6,340 nt of DNA from FEN-1297 sp964498065 (lineage in GTDB: Bacteria > Bacteroidota > Ignavibacteria > Ignavibacteriales > Ignavibacteriaceae), in NCBI GenBank assembly GCA_964498065.1, contig CAZCFZ010000155.1, positions 1 through 6,340 on the forward strand, in the 5' to 3' direction. The first letter of the stretch is position 1, and every line of letters starts with the position of its first letter. The position numbers were made by a program, and so were the translations under genes. The notes beneath the pieces were generated by a model. The model worked only from the letters and a program-made list of their open reading frames with translations. It did not search any database and was not told where the DNA came from. This document shows, piece by piece, positions 1 to 6,311 of the stretch.

Positions 1-1
1 G

Positions 2-112
2 CCTTCGGTACTAAAAAGATTAGATTATGATAAATTTTTCAGAATTTTTTTATTTGTACTTGTCAAAACCTTTTATCCCAAATTAAGTGATTTTTATATA
101 GCTGAAGCCTAA
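2..112 (+). CDS. Possible 3' end of a gene entering from the left
   Basis: One frame is open from the window edge for 36 codons and ends in TAA at 110-112. It would encode a basic, aromatic-rich C-terminus: a hydrophobic stretch with several Phe residues (FFRIFLFVLV), then a short tail ending DFYIAEA. The sequence after the stop is plainly non-coding, and the other plus frames and the minus frames of this stretch close quickly. An open run of this length is not rare by chance in AT-rich DNA, so the evidence is weak. No family is recognised and no function is proposed. If it is real, its terminator would lie in the AT-rich gap that follows. Confidence 0.3.
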   Translation, partial: PSVLKRLDYDKFFRIFLFVLVKTFYPKLSDFYIAEA

Positions 113-370
113 AAAATACTTATTTAAATTTTACATATAAAATATATTTTCATATTTGCAGTTTAAATCTTTCTTCCAAATTACAATTCTGTTTTTTATC
201 CGCAATATCTATTAAATTATACACTAACTTATTTCATCATTTTTATTTAAGTTAAAAAGAAAAATCTTTTTATAATATTGATATTGATTAACAAATCCTA
301 AAATTATTCGATAATATGAAATGATGATTGTTAATAATTTTACATAATATAATAATAGGACATTTTTAAT
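113..370. other. AT-rich intergenic stretch, no gene seen
   Basis: This 258-base stretch is very AT-rich and has frequent stops in all frames. It contains a 12-base palindrome at 139-150 (AAAATATATTTT) and a near match to the Bacteroidetes -7 element TAnnTTTG at 151-158 (CATATTTG, first base off), with no convincing -33 partner. It also holds a TATAAT hexamer at 348-353, which has no good -35 and is expected by chance at this composition. It presumably carries the promoter of the small membrane-protein gene, but I cannot place it. Confidence 0.6.
253..272. repeat. Perfect 8-bp inverted repeat with AAAA loop
   Basis: TAAAAAGA (253-260) and TCTTTTTA (265-272) are exact reverse complements separated by AAAA. 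The stem has a single G-C pair, so the hairpin would be weak, and no clean T-tract follows it on either strand. It could be a remnant terminator for a gene to the left or a chance product of A/T runs. Confidence 0.3.
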
Positions 371-604
371 ATGGAAATTGAAACCGTACTGATTAAATTA
401 ATATTAATTATCTGCGGTGCAATTATAATGGGAACATTGATTTACGGAATTACCATATTACCAATGTACAAATTTCTTAAAAAAGCGCTATCGGTAATAT
501 TGGTATTATTTTTTACTGGATGGATGGTAAATTTATTTATGGGATCTGATTTTATAAGTGATTGGATAACAACATGGATTAGACATCTTATAACAAAATT
601 TTAG
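371..604 (+). CDS. Small two-helix membrane protein, unknown function
   Basis: This would be a 77-residue protein. Residues about 6-30 form a long hydrophobic helix. A short basic linker follows (PMYKFLKK, about 31-38), then a second hydrophobic helix at about 39-57, and a Trp-containing, probably amphipathic tail (about 60-77, with W65, W69, R71 and K76). By the positive-inside rule the linker should face the cytoplasm, putting both ends outside; this is a prediction. The start at 371 is supported by AGGA at 357-360 with a 10-base spacer, slightly long but usable. No cleavable signal peptide or catalytic motif is visible. The gene stands alone, with an empty AT-rich region upstream and purD converging from the right. 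I do not recognise a family. Because hydrophobic codons are T-rich, a spurious AT-rich ORF can mimic a membrane protein, so the gene is probable rather than certain. Confidence 0.55.
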   Translation: MEIETVLIKLILIICGAIIMGTLIYGITILPMYKFLKKALSVILVLFFTGWMVNLFMGSDFISDWITTWIRHLITKF

Positions 605-616
605 AAGGCAAATTTT
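595..616 (+). terminator. Weak terminator candidate at the end of the small membrane-protein gene
   Basis: AAAATTT (595-601) and AAATTTT (610-616) can pair around an 8-base loop, and the right arm runs into a six-T tract ending at 618. The stem is all A-T and overlaps the stop codon at 602-604, so its stability would be low. It is the only stem followed by T residues in this position on the plus strand. Confidence 0.2.
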
Positions 617-710
617 TTGATGTATCTCAAATTATAATTTAATACACTTACTCGATCTTAACAGGTCGAAATTTGTTGAAAATCTTTTATTGACGCTTTT
701 GAAAAACAAA
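605..710. other. Convergent intergenic gap between the small ORF and purD
   Basis: This 106-base gap lies between two stop codons facing each other. It contains a 12-base palindrome at 629-640 (AAATTATAATTT) and a short stem formed by TCGATC and GGTCGA (about 653-670, one G-T wobble, six-base loop). Neither is followed by a T-tract. No gene is visible here. A bidirectional termination zone is expected from the gene layout rather than demonstrated. Confidence 0.4.
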
Positions 711-726
711 TTAATTTTTATTAATT
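709..726 (-). terminator. Possible purD terminator (AT-only hairpin)
   Basis: AATTAAT (709-715) and ATTAATT (720-726) are perfect reverse complements around a TTTT/AAAA loop and overlap the purD stop codon (711-713). Read on the minus strand, the stem is followed by a T-rich run (TTGTTTTT). The layout matches an intrinsic terminator, but the stem has no G-C pairs, so it may be ineffective or a chance occurrence. Confidence 0.25.
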
Positions 727-1991
727 CCCTTATCTGCAATATCACTTCTGAAATACATGCCTTCAAAATAAATTTTCTTTAAAACATCATATGCTTTTTG
801 TTTTGCTTGTTTTAAATTATTCTCCTTTACTACTGCAGTAACACCGAGAACTCTCCCTCCGTTAGTAACAACTTTATTTCCGGAATATTTTGTTCCGGCA
901 TGAAAGACGATTGAATCCTTATATATCTCATCCAATCCGTTAATTTCCAAACCTTTATTATAAGAATCGGGATAACCTTTTGAAGCAGCTACAACACAAA
1001 CTGCCGCACCTTTATTATATCTCACAGCATTTTTATTAATTTTTTCATCGGCAGCAGAATACAATAATTCAAGGAAGTCTCCGTCCAGCAGAGGTAGAAC
1101 TGCCTGCGTTTCGGGATCGCCGAACCGGCAATTAAATTCCACAACTTTCGGACCTTCGGACGTTATCATTAAACCGCAGTAGAGACATCCGTTAAATTTT
1201 TTGTTTTCTTCACGCAAGGCTTTTAAAGTCGGCGAAAATATCTTTTCTTCAATTTCTTTAAGCAGAGACGGAGTAATAATCGGAGCCGGAGAATATGCAC
1301 CCATGCCACCGGTATTTTTACCTTTATCATTATCCCCTATCCTTTTATGATCCTGGGCAGAAGGCAAACACACATAATCATTCCCGTCGGTTATTGCAAA
1401 AATTGATGCTTCTTCCCCGCTTAAAAATTCCTCAATAATAATTTTATCGCCGCTCGAACCGAATACTTTCTTATTAAATATTTCATCCAAAGCATTTTCT
1501 GCCTCTGTAAAATTATTACAAATTAAAACGCCTTTACCGGCCGCTAAACCATCAGCTTTAACGACACATGGGAAATTACTGCTCCTTAAATAATCAAGCG
1601 CTTTTTCATATTCATCATTATTAAATTCAACGAAATCCGCAGTAGGAATACCATATTTTTTCATCAAATTTTTTGCAAAAGCTTTATGCCCTTCAATCTG
1701 TGCAGCATCTTGATTTGGACCGAATACTTTAACTCCGTTCTTTCGTAAAAAATCTCCCAGTCCTTCGACTAACGGCAGTTCCGGCCCAATAACTACAAGT
1801 TGAATTGACTTAGTTTGACAAAATGAATGCATTGAATTGAAGTCATTTATCGGAAGGTTTACATTTTCACCTAAAGAATCTGTTCCTGGATTACCTGGCA
1901 ATATAAAAAGTTCATCAATTTTAGGGCTTTGAGAAATCTTATATGCTAATGCATGTTCTCTTCCTCCAGATCCGATTATTAGAACATTCAT
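711..1991 (-). CDS. purD: Phosphoribosylamine-glycine ligase (GAR synthetase)
   Basis: This cytosolic ATP-grasp enzyme joins 5-phosphoribosylamine and glycine using ATP, giving glycinamide ribonucleotide, the second step of de novo purine synthesis. The 426 residues match the usual length of monofunctional bacterial PurD. The N-terminal domain begins with GSGGREHA (7-14) and carries VIGPELPLVEG (67-77). The ATP-grasp part has KADGLAAGKGV (145-155), AQDHKR (212-217), GGMGAYSPAP (228-237) and the family signature FNCRFGDPETQ (286-296) with its metal-binding Glu and Asn. The C-terminal domain ends with the typical YFRSDI near residue 413. All expected motifs are intact. The ATG overlaps the stop of the upstream glycosyltransferase gene as ATGA, which suggests translational coupling, and only a weak purine-rich stretch precedes it. 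No PurD fusion partner is present. Confidence 0.97.
   Translation of the reverse strand: MNVLIIGSGGREHALAYKISQSPKIDELFILPGNPGTDSLGENVNLPINDFNSMHSFCQTKSIQLVVIGPELPLVEGLGDFLRKNGVKVFGPNQDAAQIEGHKAFAKNLMKKYGIPTADFVEFNNDEYEKALDYLRSSNFPCVVKADGLAAGKGVLICNNFTEAENALDEIFNKKVFGSSGDKIIIEEFLSGEEASIFAITDGNDYVCLPSAQDHKRIGDNDKGKNTGGMGAYSPAPIITPSLLKEIEEKIFSPTLKALREENKKFNGCLYCGLMITSEGPKVVEFNCRFGDPETQAVLPLLDGDFLELLYSAADEKINKNAVRYNKGAAVCVVAASKGYPDSYNKGLEINGLDEIYKDSIVFHAGTKYSGNKVVTNGGRVLGVTAVVKENNLKQAKQKAYDVLKKIYFEGMYFRSDIADKGINKN
1988..1991 (-). promoter_or_regulatory. ATGA stop/start overlap between the glycosyltransferase and purD
   Basis: On the minus strand the four bases ATGA hold both the purD start (ATG) and the glycosyltransferase stop (TGA). 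This arrangement usually means that terminating ribosomes re-initiate on the downstream gene. The only purine-rich sequence before it lies within the last glycosyltransferase codons (AAGGTAGAAG), so coupling rather than independent initiation is plausible. Confidence 0.75.
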
Positions 1992-3274
1992 ATTACTTCT
2001 ACCTTAACTAGAAATTGGAATTGTTTGGTTAATTGTTCGGTTAAAAAATCCCTTCTATGCTTTTCCACATATTCTTCATCAGGTAAAGGCAGCTCGTTTT
2101 TAATATAAAGTTCGTACACTTTTAATAAAGTATTTTTAATTTCTTCAATATTATCCGGAGCAGTAATAAATCCCGCTTTATAATCTTCAACCGCAGATTT
2201 TAAAGCACCATCCGGCAAACAAGCAATTATGGGCTTTTTAGTTCCGAAATATTCATATAGTTTACCGCTCGAATGTGTATCAACATTTCTGCTGTAACCA
2301 ACCATCAACCACAGTACATCACTTGACATTATTTTGTTTAACGAATCCGAATGATTTAAATAACCGAATTCTTTAATATATTCTTGTATATGCAACCTTC
2401 GTATCAATCTTCTATTTTCATTTCTTAGAAAACCGATAAAATGAAGTTCTATATTCGAGGCAACATCCGGCCTTTCTATTGAAAGTTCTTTAAAAGCACG
2501 TAAAAAGTACTTTGGAGTGATAAATTCATAAAATATTCCCGAATATGTGAGCCGCATTTTATTATTTTCTTTTTTCTCCACTGCAATATTCTTAAAATCA
2601 GCGGGATCATAACCATGAGGAATAATATAAATATCCTCAAATGTTAAAAACTTGTAATTTTTTAATATCTTTTCCTTCATCTTACGATTAGTTGCTGTAA
2701 TCCTATCGGCTGCCTTTAAAGCTTCATATTCCATTTTCTTATGTAAATACTTATGAAACGGAGTAGGATAAAAAGTAAATTGATTTCCATACCAAAGGTC
2801 ACGGTAATCAATTACCAAAGGTAAGTTGAATTCTTTCTTTAATTTAACAGCTATATTAATAGCTGAAAAAGGCGGAGCACTTACAAAGATTAAATTATAT
2901 TTTTCATTTTTTAATAATTCCCTTGCCTTTTTTATTGCTTTTTTTGTCCATCCCCTTTTTGCATCCGGGATAAAAATGGTATTGCTAATTCTGCTTAAGA
3001 TTTTTCTTAATAATTCCGGAGGCATTTTAAGTGTTCCTTTTTTCTTAAGCTTCGAATTAATATCGTTTCCTTCAACTCTAACAATTTTTATAGGGGAATT
3101 TTCAGCTTCTTTAAGTAAAGCCAAATCGTGAGCGTAATAACCTGTCTGGCCAACTGTAAGGACTGTCGGTTCCCAATTATAATTATTCATATATTTAACA
3201 AACTTTAAAGTTCGCTGAACGCCGCTCAGACCCATTGGAGGAAAATAGTAAGCGATAACTAATACTTTGTACAT
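1988..3274 (-). CDS. GT4-type glycosyltransferase
   Basis: This is a 428-residue protein with the two-domain GT-B layout of family 4 glycosyltransferases. Such enzymes move a sugar from an activated (usually nucleotide) donor to a surface-polysaccharide or lipid acceptor at the cytoplasmic face of the membrane. The N-terminal Rossmann domain opens with VLVIAYYFPPMGLSGVQR (4-21), the glycine-rich loop of this group. It also has DYRDLW (156-161), common in cell-wall glycosyltransferases. The second domain starts near PHGYDPADF (219-227). The donor-site region reads GKLYEYFGTKKPIIA (337-351), where Glu341 probably takes the place of the last Glu of the classical E-x7-E motif. There is no signal peptide or transmembrane helix. 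Donor and acceptor cannot be read from the sequence. The ATG at 3274 has no clear Shine-Dalgarno but fits the conserved N-terminus. Its last bases overlap purD, although no purine role is suggested. Confidence 0.9.
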   Translation of the reverse strand: MYKVLVIAYYFPPMGLSGVQRTLKFVKYMNNYNWEPTVLTVGQTGYYAHDLALLKEAENSPIKIVRVEGNDINSKLKKKGTLKMPPELLRKILSRISNTIFIPDAKRGWTKKAIKKARELLKNEKYNLIFVSAPPFSAINIAVKLKKEFNLPLVIDYRDLWYGNQFTFYPTPFHKYLHKKMEYEALKAADRITATNRKMKEKILKNYKFLTFEDIYIIPHGYDPADFKNIAVEKKENNKMRLTYSGIFYEFITPKYFLRAFKELSIERPDVASNIELHFIGFLRNENRRLIRRLHIQEYIKEFGYLNHSDSLNKIMSSDVLWLMVGYSRNVDTHSSGKLYEYFGTKKPIIACLPDGALKSAVEDYKAGFITAPDNIEEIKNTLLKVYELYIKNELPLPDEEYVEKHRRDFLTEQLTKQFQFLVKVEVI

Positions 3275-3300
3275 AGATCTATTTTATTCTTTCTTGAATT

Positions 3301-3313
3301 AGCAAATTTTGCT
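3301..3313. repeat. 13-bp perfect palindrome AGCAAA-T-TTTGCT
   Basis: The arms AGCAAA and TTTGCT are exact reverse complements around one central T. The site lies 27 bases upstream of the glycosyltransferase start, in the gap after guaB. Such odd-centred palindromes can be binding sites for dimeric regulators. In RNA the hairpin would be short. On the minus strand it also contains AAAATTTG, one base off the TAnnTTTG promoter element. No known operator is recognised. Confidence 0.35.
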
Positions 3314-3322
3314 GAAGCCCCA

Positions 3323-3342
3323 TTTAACTTATAAAAGTTAAA
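3323..3342. repeat. Perfect 8-bp inverted repeat with 4-base loop after guaB
   Basis: TTTAACTT (3323-3330) and AAGTTAAA (3335-3342) pair perfectly around ATAA, 22 bases downstream of the guaB stop on the minus strand. A hairpin here could end or slow guaB transcription, but the minus strand continues TGGGGCTTC after the stem, not a T-tract. It is therefore not a standard intrinsic terminator. Alternatives are an operator for the glycosyltransferase-purD pair or a stem stabilising the guaB mRNA 3' end. Confidence 0.4.
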
Positions 3343-3364
3343 ATCCGTTCATAATTTTAATTAC

Positions 3365-4831
3365 CTAGGAATGATAATTTGGTGCTTCTTTAGTAATTAT
3401 TACATCATGCGGGTGACTCTCTTTTAATCCCGCCATAGTTATTTTTATAAATTTTGATTTTGTTTTTAATTCCGAAATATTTTTAACTCCACAATAACCC
3501 ATTGCCGCACGTAAGCCTCCAATTAATTGATAGACTGTATCGGACAATGGTCCTTTATAAGGAACTCTTCCTTCAACACCTTCCGGTACCAGCTTTGCAA
3601 TGTCATCTTCCGCATCCTGAAAGTATCTGTCTTTACTGCCTCTTGTCATTGCCGAAAGCGATCCCATACCTCGATATAATTTGAAACTTCTTCCTTCATA
3701 TAAAATTTTCTCCCCCGGACTCTCATCAACACCTGCAAACAATCCGCCTATCATAACCGAATCTGCTCCCGCGGAAATTGCCTTTGGCAGATCGCCGGTT
3801 TGTTTTATACCTCCATCCGCAATTAACGGAATACCGCGTTTTTTAACGGCCTTAGAAACTTCCGAAATAGCTGTAATTTGAGGTACTCCTACTCCGGCAA
3901 CAATTCTGGTAGTACATATTGATCCAGGTCCAATTCCTACTTTTACAGCATCTACTCCACAATCCAATAAATCAAGAGCTGCCTCATAAGTACCTATATT
4001 TCCGGCAATTATCTGTTCATATTTGAATTTTTTTCTGGCTTCTTTAATTGTTTTCATCACACCACGGGAATGACCGTGTGCCGTGTCTATAACAATAACA
4101 TCGGCGCCGGCATTTGATAAGGCAGAAATTCTATCCAGAGTGTCAAATGTTATCCCAACTGCTGCTCCCACTCTAAGCCTTCCATGTTCATCCTTACATG
4201 CATTCGGGTGTTTCTTTTTCTTTTGAATATCCTTGAATGTTATTAGTCCCTTAAGTAAACCGTTTTTATCCACAACCGGTAATTTTTCTATCTTATATTT
4301 TTGAAGAATTTTTTCGGCTTTTTCCAGGTTAGTGTTAAGCGGAGCTGTTATTAAATTTTCCGATGTCATTAAATCTTTAACCTTTAAGCGTTTGTTGGGT
4401 TCAAATCTTAGATCACGATTTGTAAGAATACCAACCAATATTCCATTATTATTTATCACCGGAATTCCGGAAATACTGTATTTTTTCATAATATCTAATG
4501 CATCGCCAATTGTCTGCTCAGGTTTTAAGGTCACGGGATCTATTATCATTCCGCTTTCCGACCGTTTTACTCTATCCACTTCTATACATTGATTCTCGAT
4601 AGTCATATTTTTATGAAGGATTCCGATACCTCCCTCCCTTGCTAAAGCAACCGCTAAAGCTGATTCGGTAACCGTATCCATAGCTGCAGAAATAATTGGA
4701 ATATTTAGTTTAATTTCATTTGTGAGAAAAGTGGTTATGTCAACTTCCCTTGGTAAATAAGAAGACTTCCCGGGAATTAATAATACATCATCAAAAGTTA
4801 ATCCTTCTTTAATATTCATTCCTTCTTCCAT
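3365..4831 (-). CDS. guaB: Inosine-5'-monophosphate dehydrogenase
   Basis: The enzyme oxidises IMP to XMP with NAD+, the committed step to GMP, in the cytosol, usually as a tetramer or octamer. The 488 residues are standard for bacterial IMPDH. The TIM barrel begins with LTFDDVLLIPGKS (11-23). It is interrupted by two CBS domains (about 95-150 and 155-205), which in many IMPDHs bind adenine or guanine nucleotides. The barrel then resumes with the NAD-binding DTAHGHS (249-255), the catalytic loop KVGIGPGSICTTR (297-309) with Cys306, IMP-binding ADGGI (338-342) and YRGMGSLSAM (386-395), and the mobile flap with the Arg422/Tyr425 pair in EGRVPYKG. The C-terminal ESHPHDVIITKEAPNY is typical. All catalytic elements are present. 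The start may instead be Met5 at 4819, giving 484 residues. It follows the gcdH-like gene by 49 bases and probably shares its transcript. I see no purine riboswitch in the short leader. Confidence 0.97.
   Translation of the reverse strand: MEEGMNIKEGLTFDDVLLIPGKSSYLPREVDITTFLTNEIKLNIPIISAAMDTVTESALAVALAREGGIGILHKNMTIENQCIEVDRVKRSESGMIIDPVTLKPEQTIGDALDIMKKYSISGIPVINNNGILVGILTNRDLRFEPNKRLKVKDLMTSENLITAPLNTNLEKAEKILQKYKIEKLPVVDKNGLLKGLITFKDIQKKKKHPNACKDEHGRLRVGAAVGITFDTLDRISALSNAGADVIVIDTAHGHSRGVMKTIKEARKKFKYEQIIAGNIGTYEAALDLLDCGVDAVKVGIGPGSICTTRIVAGVGVPQITAISEVSKAVKKRGIPLIADGGIKQTGDLPKAISAGADSVMIGGLFAGVDESPGEKILYEGRSFKLYRGMGSLSAMTRGSKDRYFQDAEDDIAKLVPEGVEGRVPYKGPLSDTVYQLIGGLRAAMGYCGVKNISELKTKSKFIKITMAGLKESHPHDVIITKEAPNYHS
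4820..4829 (-). promoter_or_regulatory. Purine-rich possible Shine-Dalgarno supporting a Met5 start of guaB
   Basis: On the minus strand GGAAGAAGGA lies directly before the second in-frame ATG (4817-4819); its GGAAG part is five bases from that ATG. The first ATG (4829-4831) has only AGG at an 11-base spacing. This favours initiation at Met5, giving a protein that begins MNIKEGLTFDD and loses nothing conserved. The same bases could equally be ordinary Glu/Gly codons. Confidence 0.35.
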
Positions 4832-4880
4832 ATTTTATTCAACCTAATTTGTATATTAAATGCAATTATTAAAATTAAAT
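4832..4880. other. Short gcdH-guaB gap, no promoter seen
   Basis: The 49 bases between the dehydrogenase stop and the guaB start are almost entirely A/T. On the minus strand they contain neither a TAnnTTTG element nor a good -35/-10 pair, and no GC-containing hairpin. Co-transcription of guaB from upstream is the simplest reading, unless a promoter lies within the dehydrogenase coding region. Confidence 0.4.
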
Positions 4881-6050
4881 TTATTCAAAAGCCTGAAAAC
4901 CAGTAATATCTTCTCCAATTATTAATGTATGCATCTCATGTGTTCCTTCATATGTTTTAACCGATTCAAGATTTGCAGCGTGCCTCATAACCGGGTACTC
5001 GTCCAAAATTCCGTTTGCTCCTAAAATTTCTCTTGCAATATGCGCAATTTCCAAAGCTTTCTCACAATTATTTCTTTTAGCCATTGAAACGTGAGTATGC
5101 TTTAACGACCCGTTATCTTTAATTCTGCCCAATTGAATATTCAACAGTTGAGATTTTGTAATTTCAGTAAGTATATAAACTAATTTCTCTTGAGTAATTT
5201 GATATGCAGCAATTGGTTTACTGAATTGTATTCTGGATTTGGCATAATTTAATGCCGTATCATAGCAAGCCATCATGGCGCCAACTACACCCCAGGCAAT
5301 ACCGTATCTAGCTTGATTAAGACACATCAAAGCATTTTTTAATCCTACGGTTTTCGGAAGGATATTATTTTCCGGTACAAAAACATTATCAAAAATCAAT
5401 TCCGATGTTACAGAAGCTTTGAGAGAATGTTTACCTTTCATTTCGGGAGCGGCAAATCCTTTAAAACCTTTTTCTACTAAAAATCCTCGAACAACTCCAT
5501 TTAATTTAGCCCAAACTACTGCAACATCTGCAATAGTACCGTTAGTAATCCACATTTTAGCACCATTTAATATATAACCGCCGTCTACTTTTTCTGCTTT
5601 AGTTACCATTCCCGCCGGATTAGAACCATAATCCGGTTCTGTTAACCCGAAACAACCAATTTTTTTACCTTTAGCTAATAGCGGCAGCCAAAAGTCCTTT
5701 TGCTCTTCACTTCCAAAAGTATATATTGGATACATCACTAAAGCGCTTTGGACCGATACAAAACTTCTAATACTGCTGTCCCCTCTTTCAAGTTCTTGCA
5801 TAACGAGCCCGTAAGCAACATTATTTAATTCGGCACAATCATATTTTTGCGGAATTGTAGTTCCGAATAATCCTAATTCAGCCATTTGAGGAACTAACTG
5901 AATAGGAAAAGTTGATTCCCGGTTATGTTTCTCAATAATTGGGATTACTTCTGTAGAAACAAAATCCCGAACGCTGTCTCTTACCATCCTCTCTTCTTCA
6001 GAAAGTAAACTATCTGAATTATAATAATCTACACCATTGAATTTCTGCAT
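4881..6050 (-). CDS. gcdH: Glutaryl-CoA dehydrogenase-type acyl-CoA dehydrogenase
   Basis: This is a 389-residue FAD-dependent acyl-CoA dehydrogenase that resembles glutaryl-CoA dehydrogenase along its whole length. That enzyme converts glutaryl-CoA to crotonyl-CoA and CO2 in lysine and tryptophan breakdown, passing electrons to ETF. An N-terminal helical domain (to about 130) precedes a beta domain with GCFGLTEPDYGSN (132-144) and WITN (167-170), then a C-terminal helical domain. The latter has LNQARYGIAWGV (244-255), a flavin-binding stretch around REILGANGILDEYPVMRH (340-357), and YEGTHEMH with the catalytic base Glu368. Residues that hold the glutaryl carboxylate in the human enzyme are kept: Glu88, Arg95 and Ser96 in ELERGDSSIRS, and Tyr367 before the catalytic Glu. 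This favours glutaryl-CoA over simple acyl-CoAs. The usual GSD of the first motif reads GSN. No lysine-degradation or ETF gene is adjacent, so the substrate remains inferred. The ATG has no strong Shine-Dalgarno. Confidence 0.88.
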   Translation of the reverse strand: MQKFNGVDYYNSDSLLSEEERMVRDSVRDFVSTEVIPIIEKHNRESTFPIQLVPQMAELGLFGTTIPQKYDCAELNNVAYGLVMQELERGDSSIRSFVSVQSALVMYPIYTFGSEEQKDFWLPLLAKGKKIGCFGLTEPDYGSNPAGMVTKAEKVDGGYILNGAKMWITNGTIADVAVVWAKLNGVVRGFLVEKGFKGFAAPEMKGKHSLKASVTSELIFDNVFVPENNILPKTVGLKNALMCLNQARYGIAWGVVGAMMACYDTALNYAKSRIQFSKPIAAYQITQEKLVYILTEITKSQLLNIQLGRIKDNGSLKHTHVSMAKRNNCEKALEIAHIAREILGANGILDEYPVMRHAANLESVKTYEGTHEMHTLIIGEDITGFQAFE

Positions 6051-6153
6051 TAAATTACCATTTAATTAAAAATCTAAGGATAGTATTTACACAAATAAAT
6101 AAATGTCACGTGGTAAAATTAAAATTATTACAGGTATTGAGCAAATTAGCTTG

Positions 6154-6166
6154 TAAGTATTACTTA
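6154..6166. repeat. 13-bp perfect palindrome TAAGTA-T-TACTTA
   Basis: Six-base arms mirror each other exactly around a central T, about 104 bases upstream of the gcdH-like start. The geometry suits a dimeric repressor or activator site. A TetR-family regulator would be a natural candidate for an acyl-CoA dehydrogenase gene, but none is encoded here and the site matches no operator I know. Confidence 0.3.
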
Positions 6167-6280
6167 GTAAATTATTGATTTATAAGATAAGACATTTGAG
6201 ACATTTATAAAATATAAATATGATCTGATCCGCAAAATTTTTTCAAACCATTTTAAAATAATAATCACATTCAAAATATT

Positions 6281-6311
6281 TTTTAATTATACTTTGATTG
6301 TATTATCTTTG
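6281..6311 (+). promoter_or_regulatory. Candidate Bacteroidetes-type promoter reading right
   Basis: TATCTTTG (6304-6311) matches the Bacteroidetes -7 consensus TAnnTTTG exactly. Nineteen bases upstream, TTTT at 6281-6284 is one base off the -33 element TTTG. It would drive a plus-strand gene beyond the window and make this region a divergent promoter zone. The single 8-mer is the main evidence, and it competes with a minus-strand reading of the same bases as coding. Confidence 0.38.

Noticed and set aside
101..109. GCTGAAGCC shared with 3311-3319
   Set aside because: A nine-base match between two places in a 6.3-kb window is expected many times by chance, and the flanks do not match.
348..353. 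TATAAT hexamer before the small membrane-protein gene
   Set aside because: There is no -35 partner at a suitable distance, and TATAAT-like strings are frequent in this composition. It is also very close to the start codon.
2826..3131. 101-codon plus-strand ORF inside the glycosyltransferase gene
   Set aside because: It lies wholly antisense to a gene with clear GT4 motifs, and its hydrophobic, Phe/Leu-rich translation is what antisense reading of Lys/Glu-rich codons gives. There is no independent support.
3502..3881. Two plus-strand ORFs of 60 and 66 codons antisense to guaB
   Set aside because: Both are shadows of the strongly conserved IMPDH barrel. Neither resembles a known protein and both lack a ribosome site.
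4332..4592. 86-codon plus-strand ORF antisense to the CBS-domain part of guaB
   Set aside because: The guaB frame here encodes intact CBS domains, so the opposite-strand ORF is a coding shadow.
4832..4880. Purine riboswitch before guaB
   Set aside because: The gap is only 49 bases, almost pure A/T, with none of the conserved junction or loop sequences of purine riboswitches.
6050..6061. Three-codon mini-ORF (ATG GTA ATT TAA) overlapping the gcdH-like start on the minus strand as TAATG
   Set aside because: It could be imagined as a leader that feeds re-initiation, but so short a pattern is expected by chance in AT-rich sequence and it has no ribosome site of its own.
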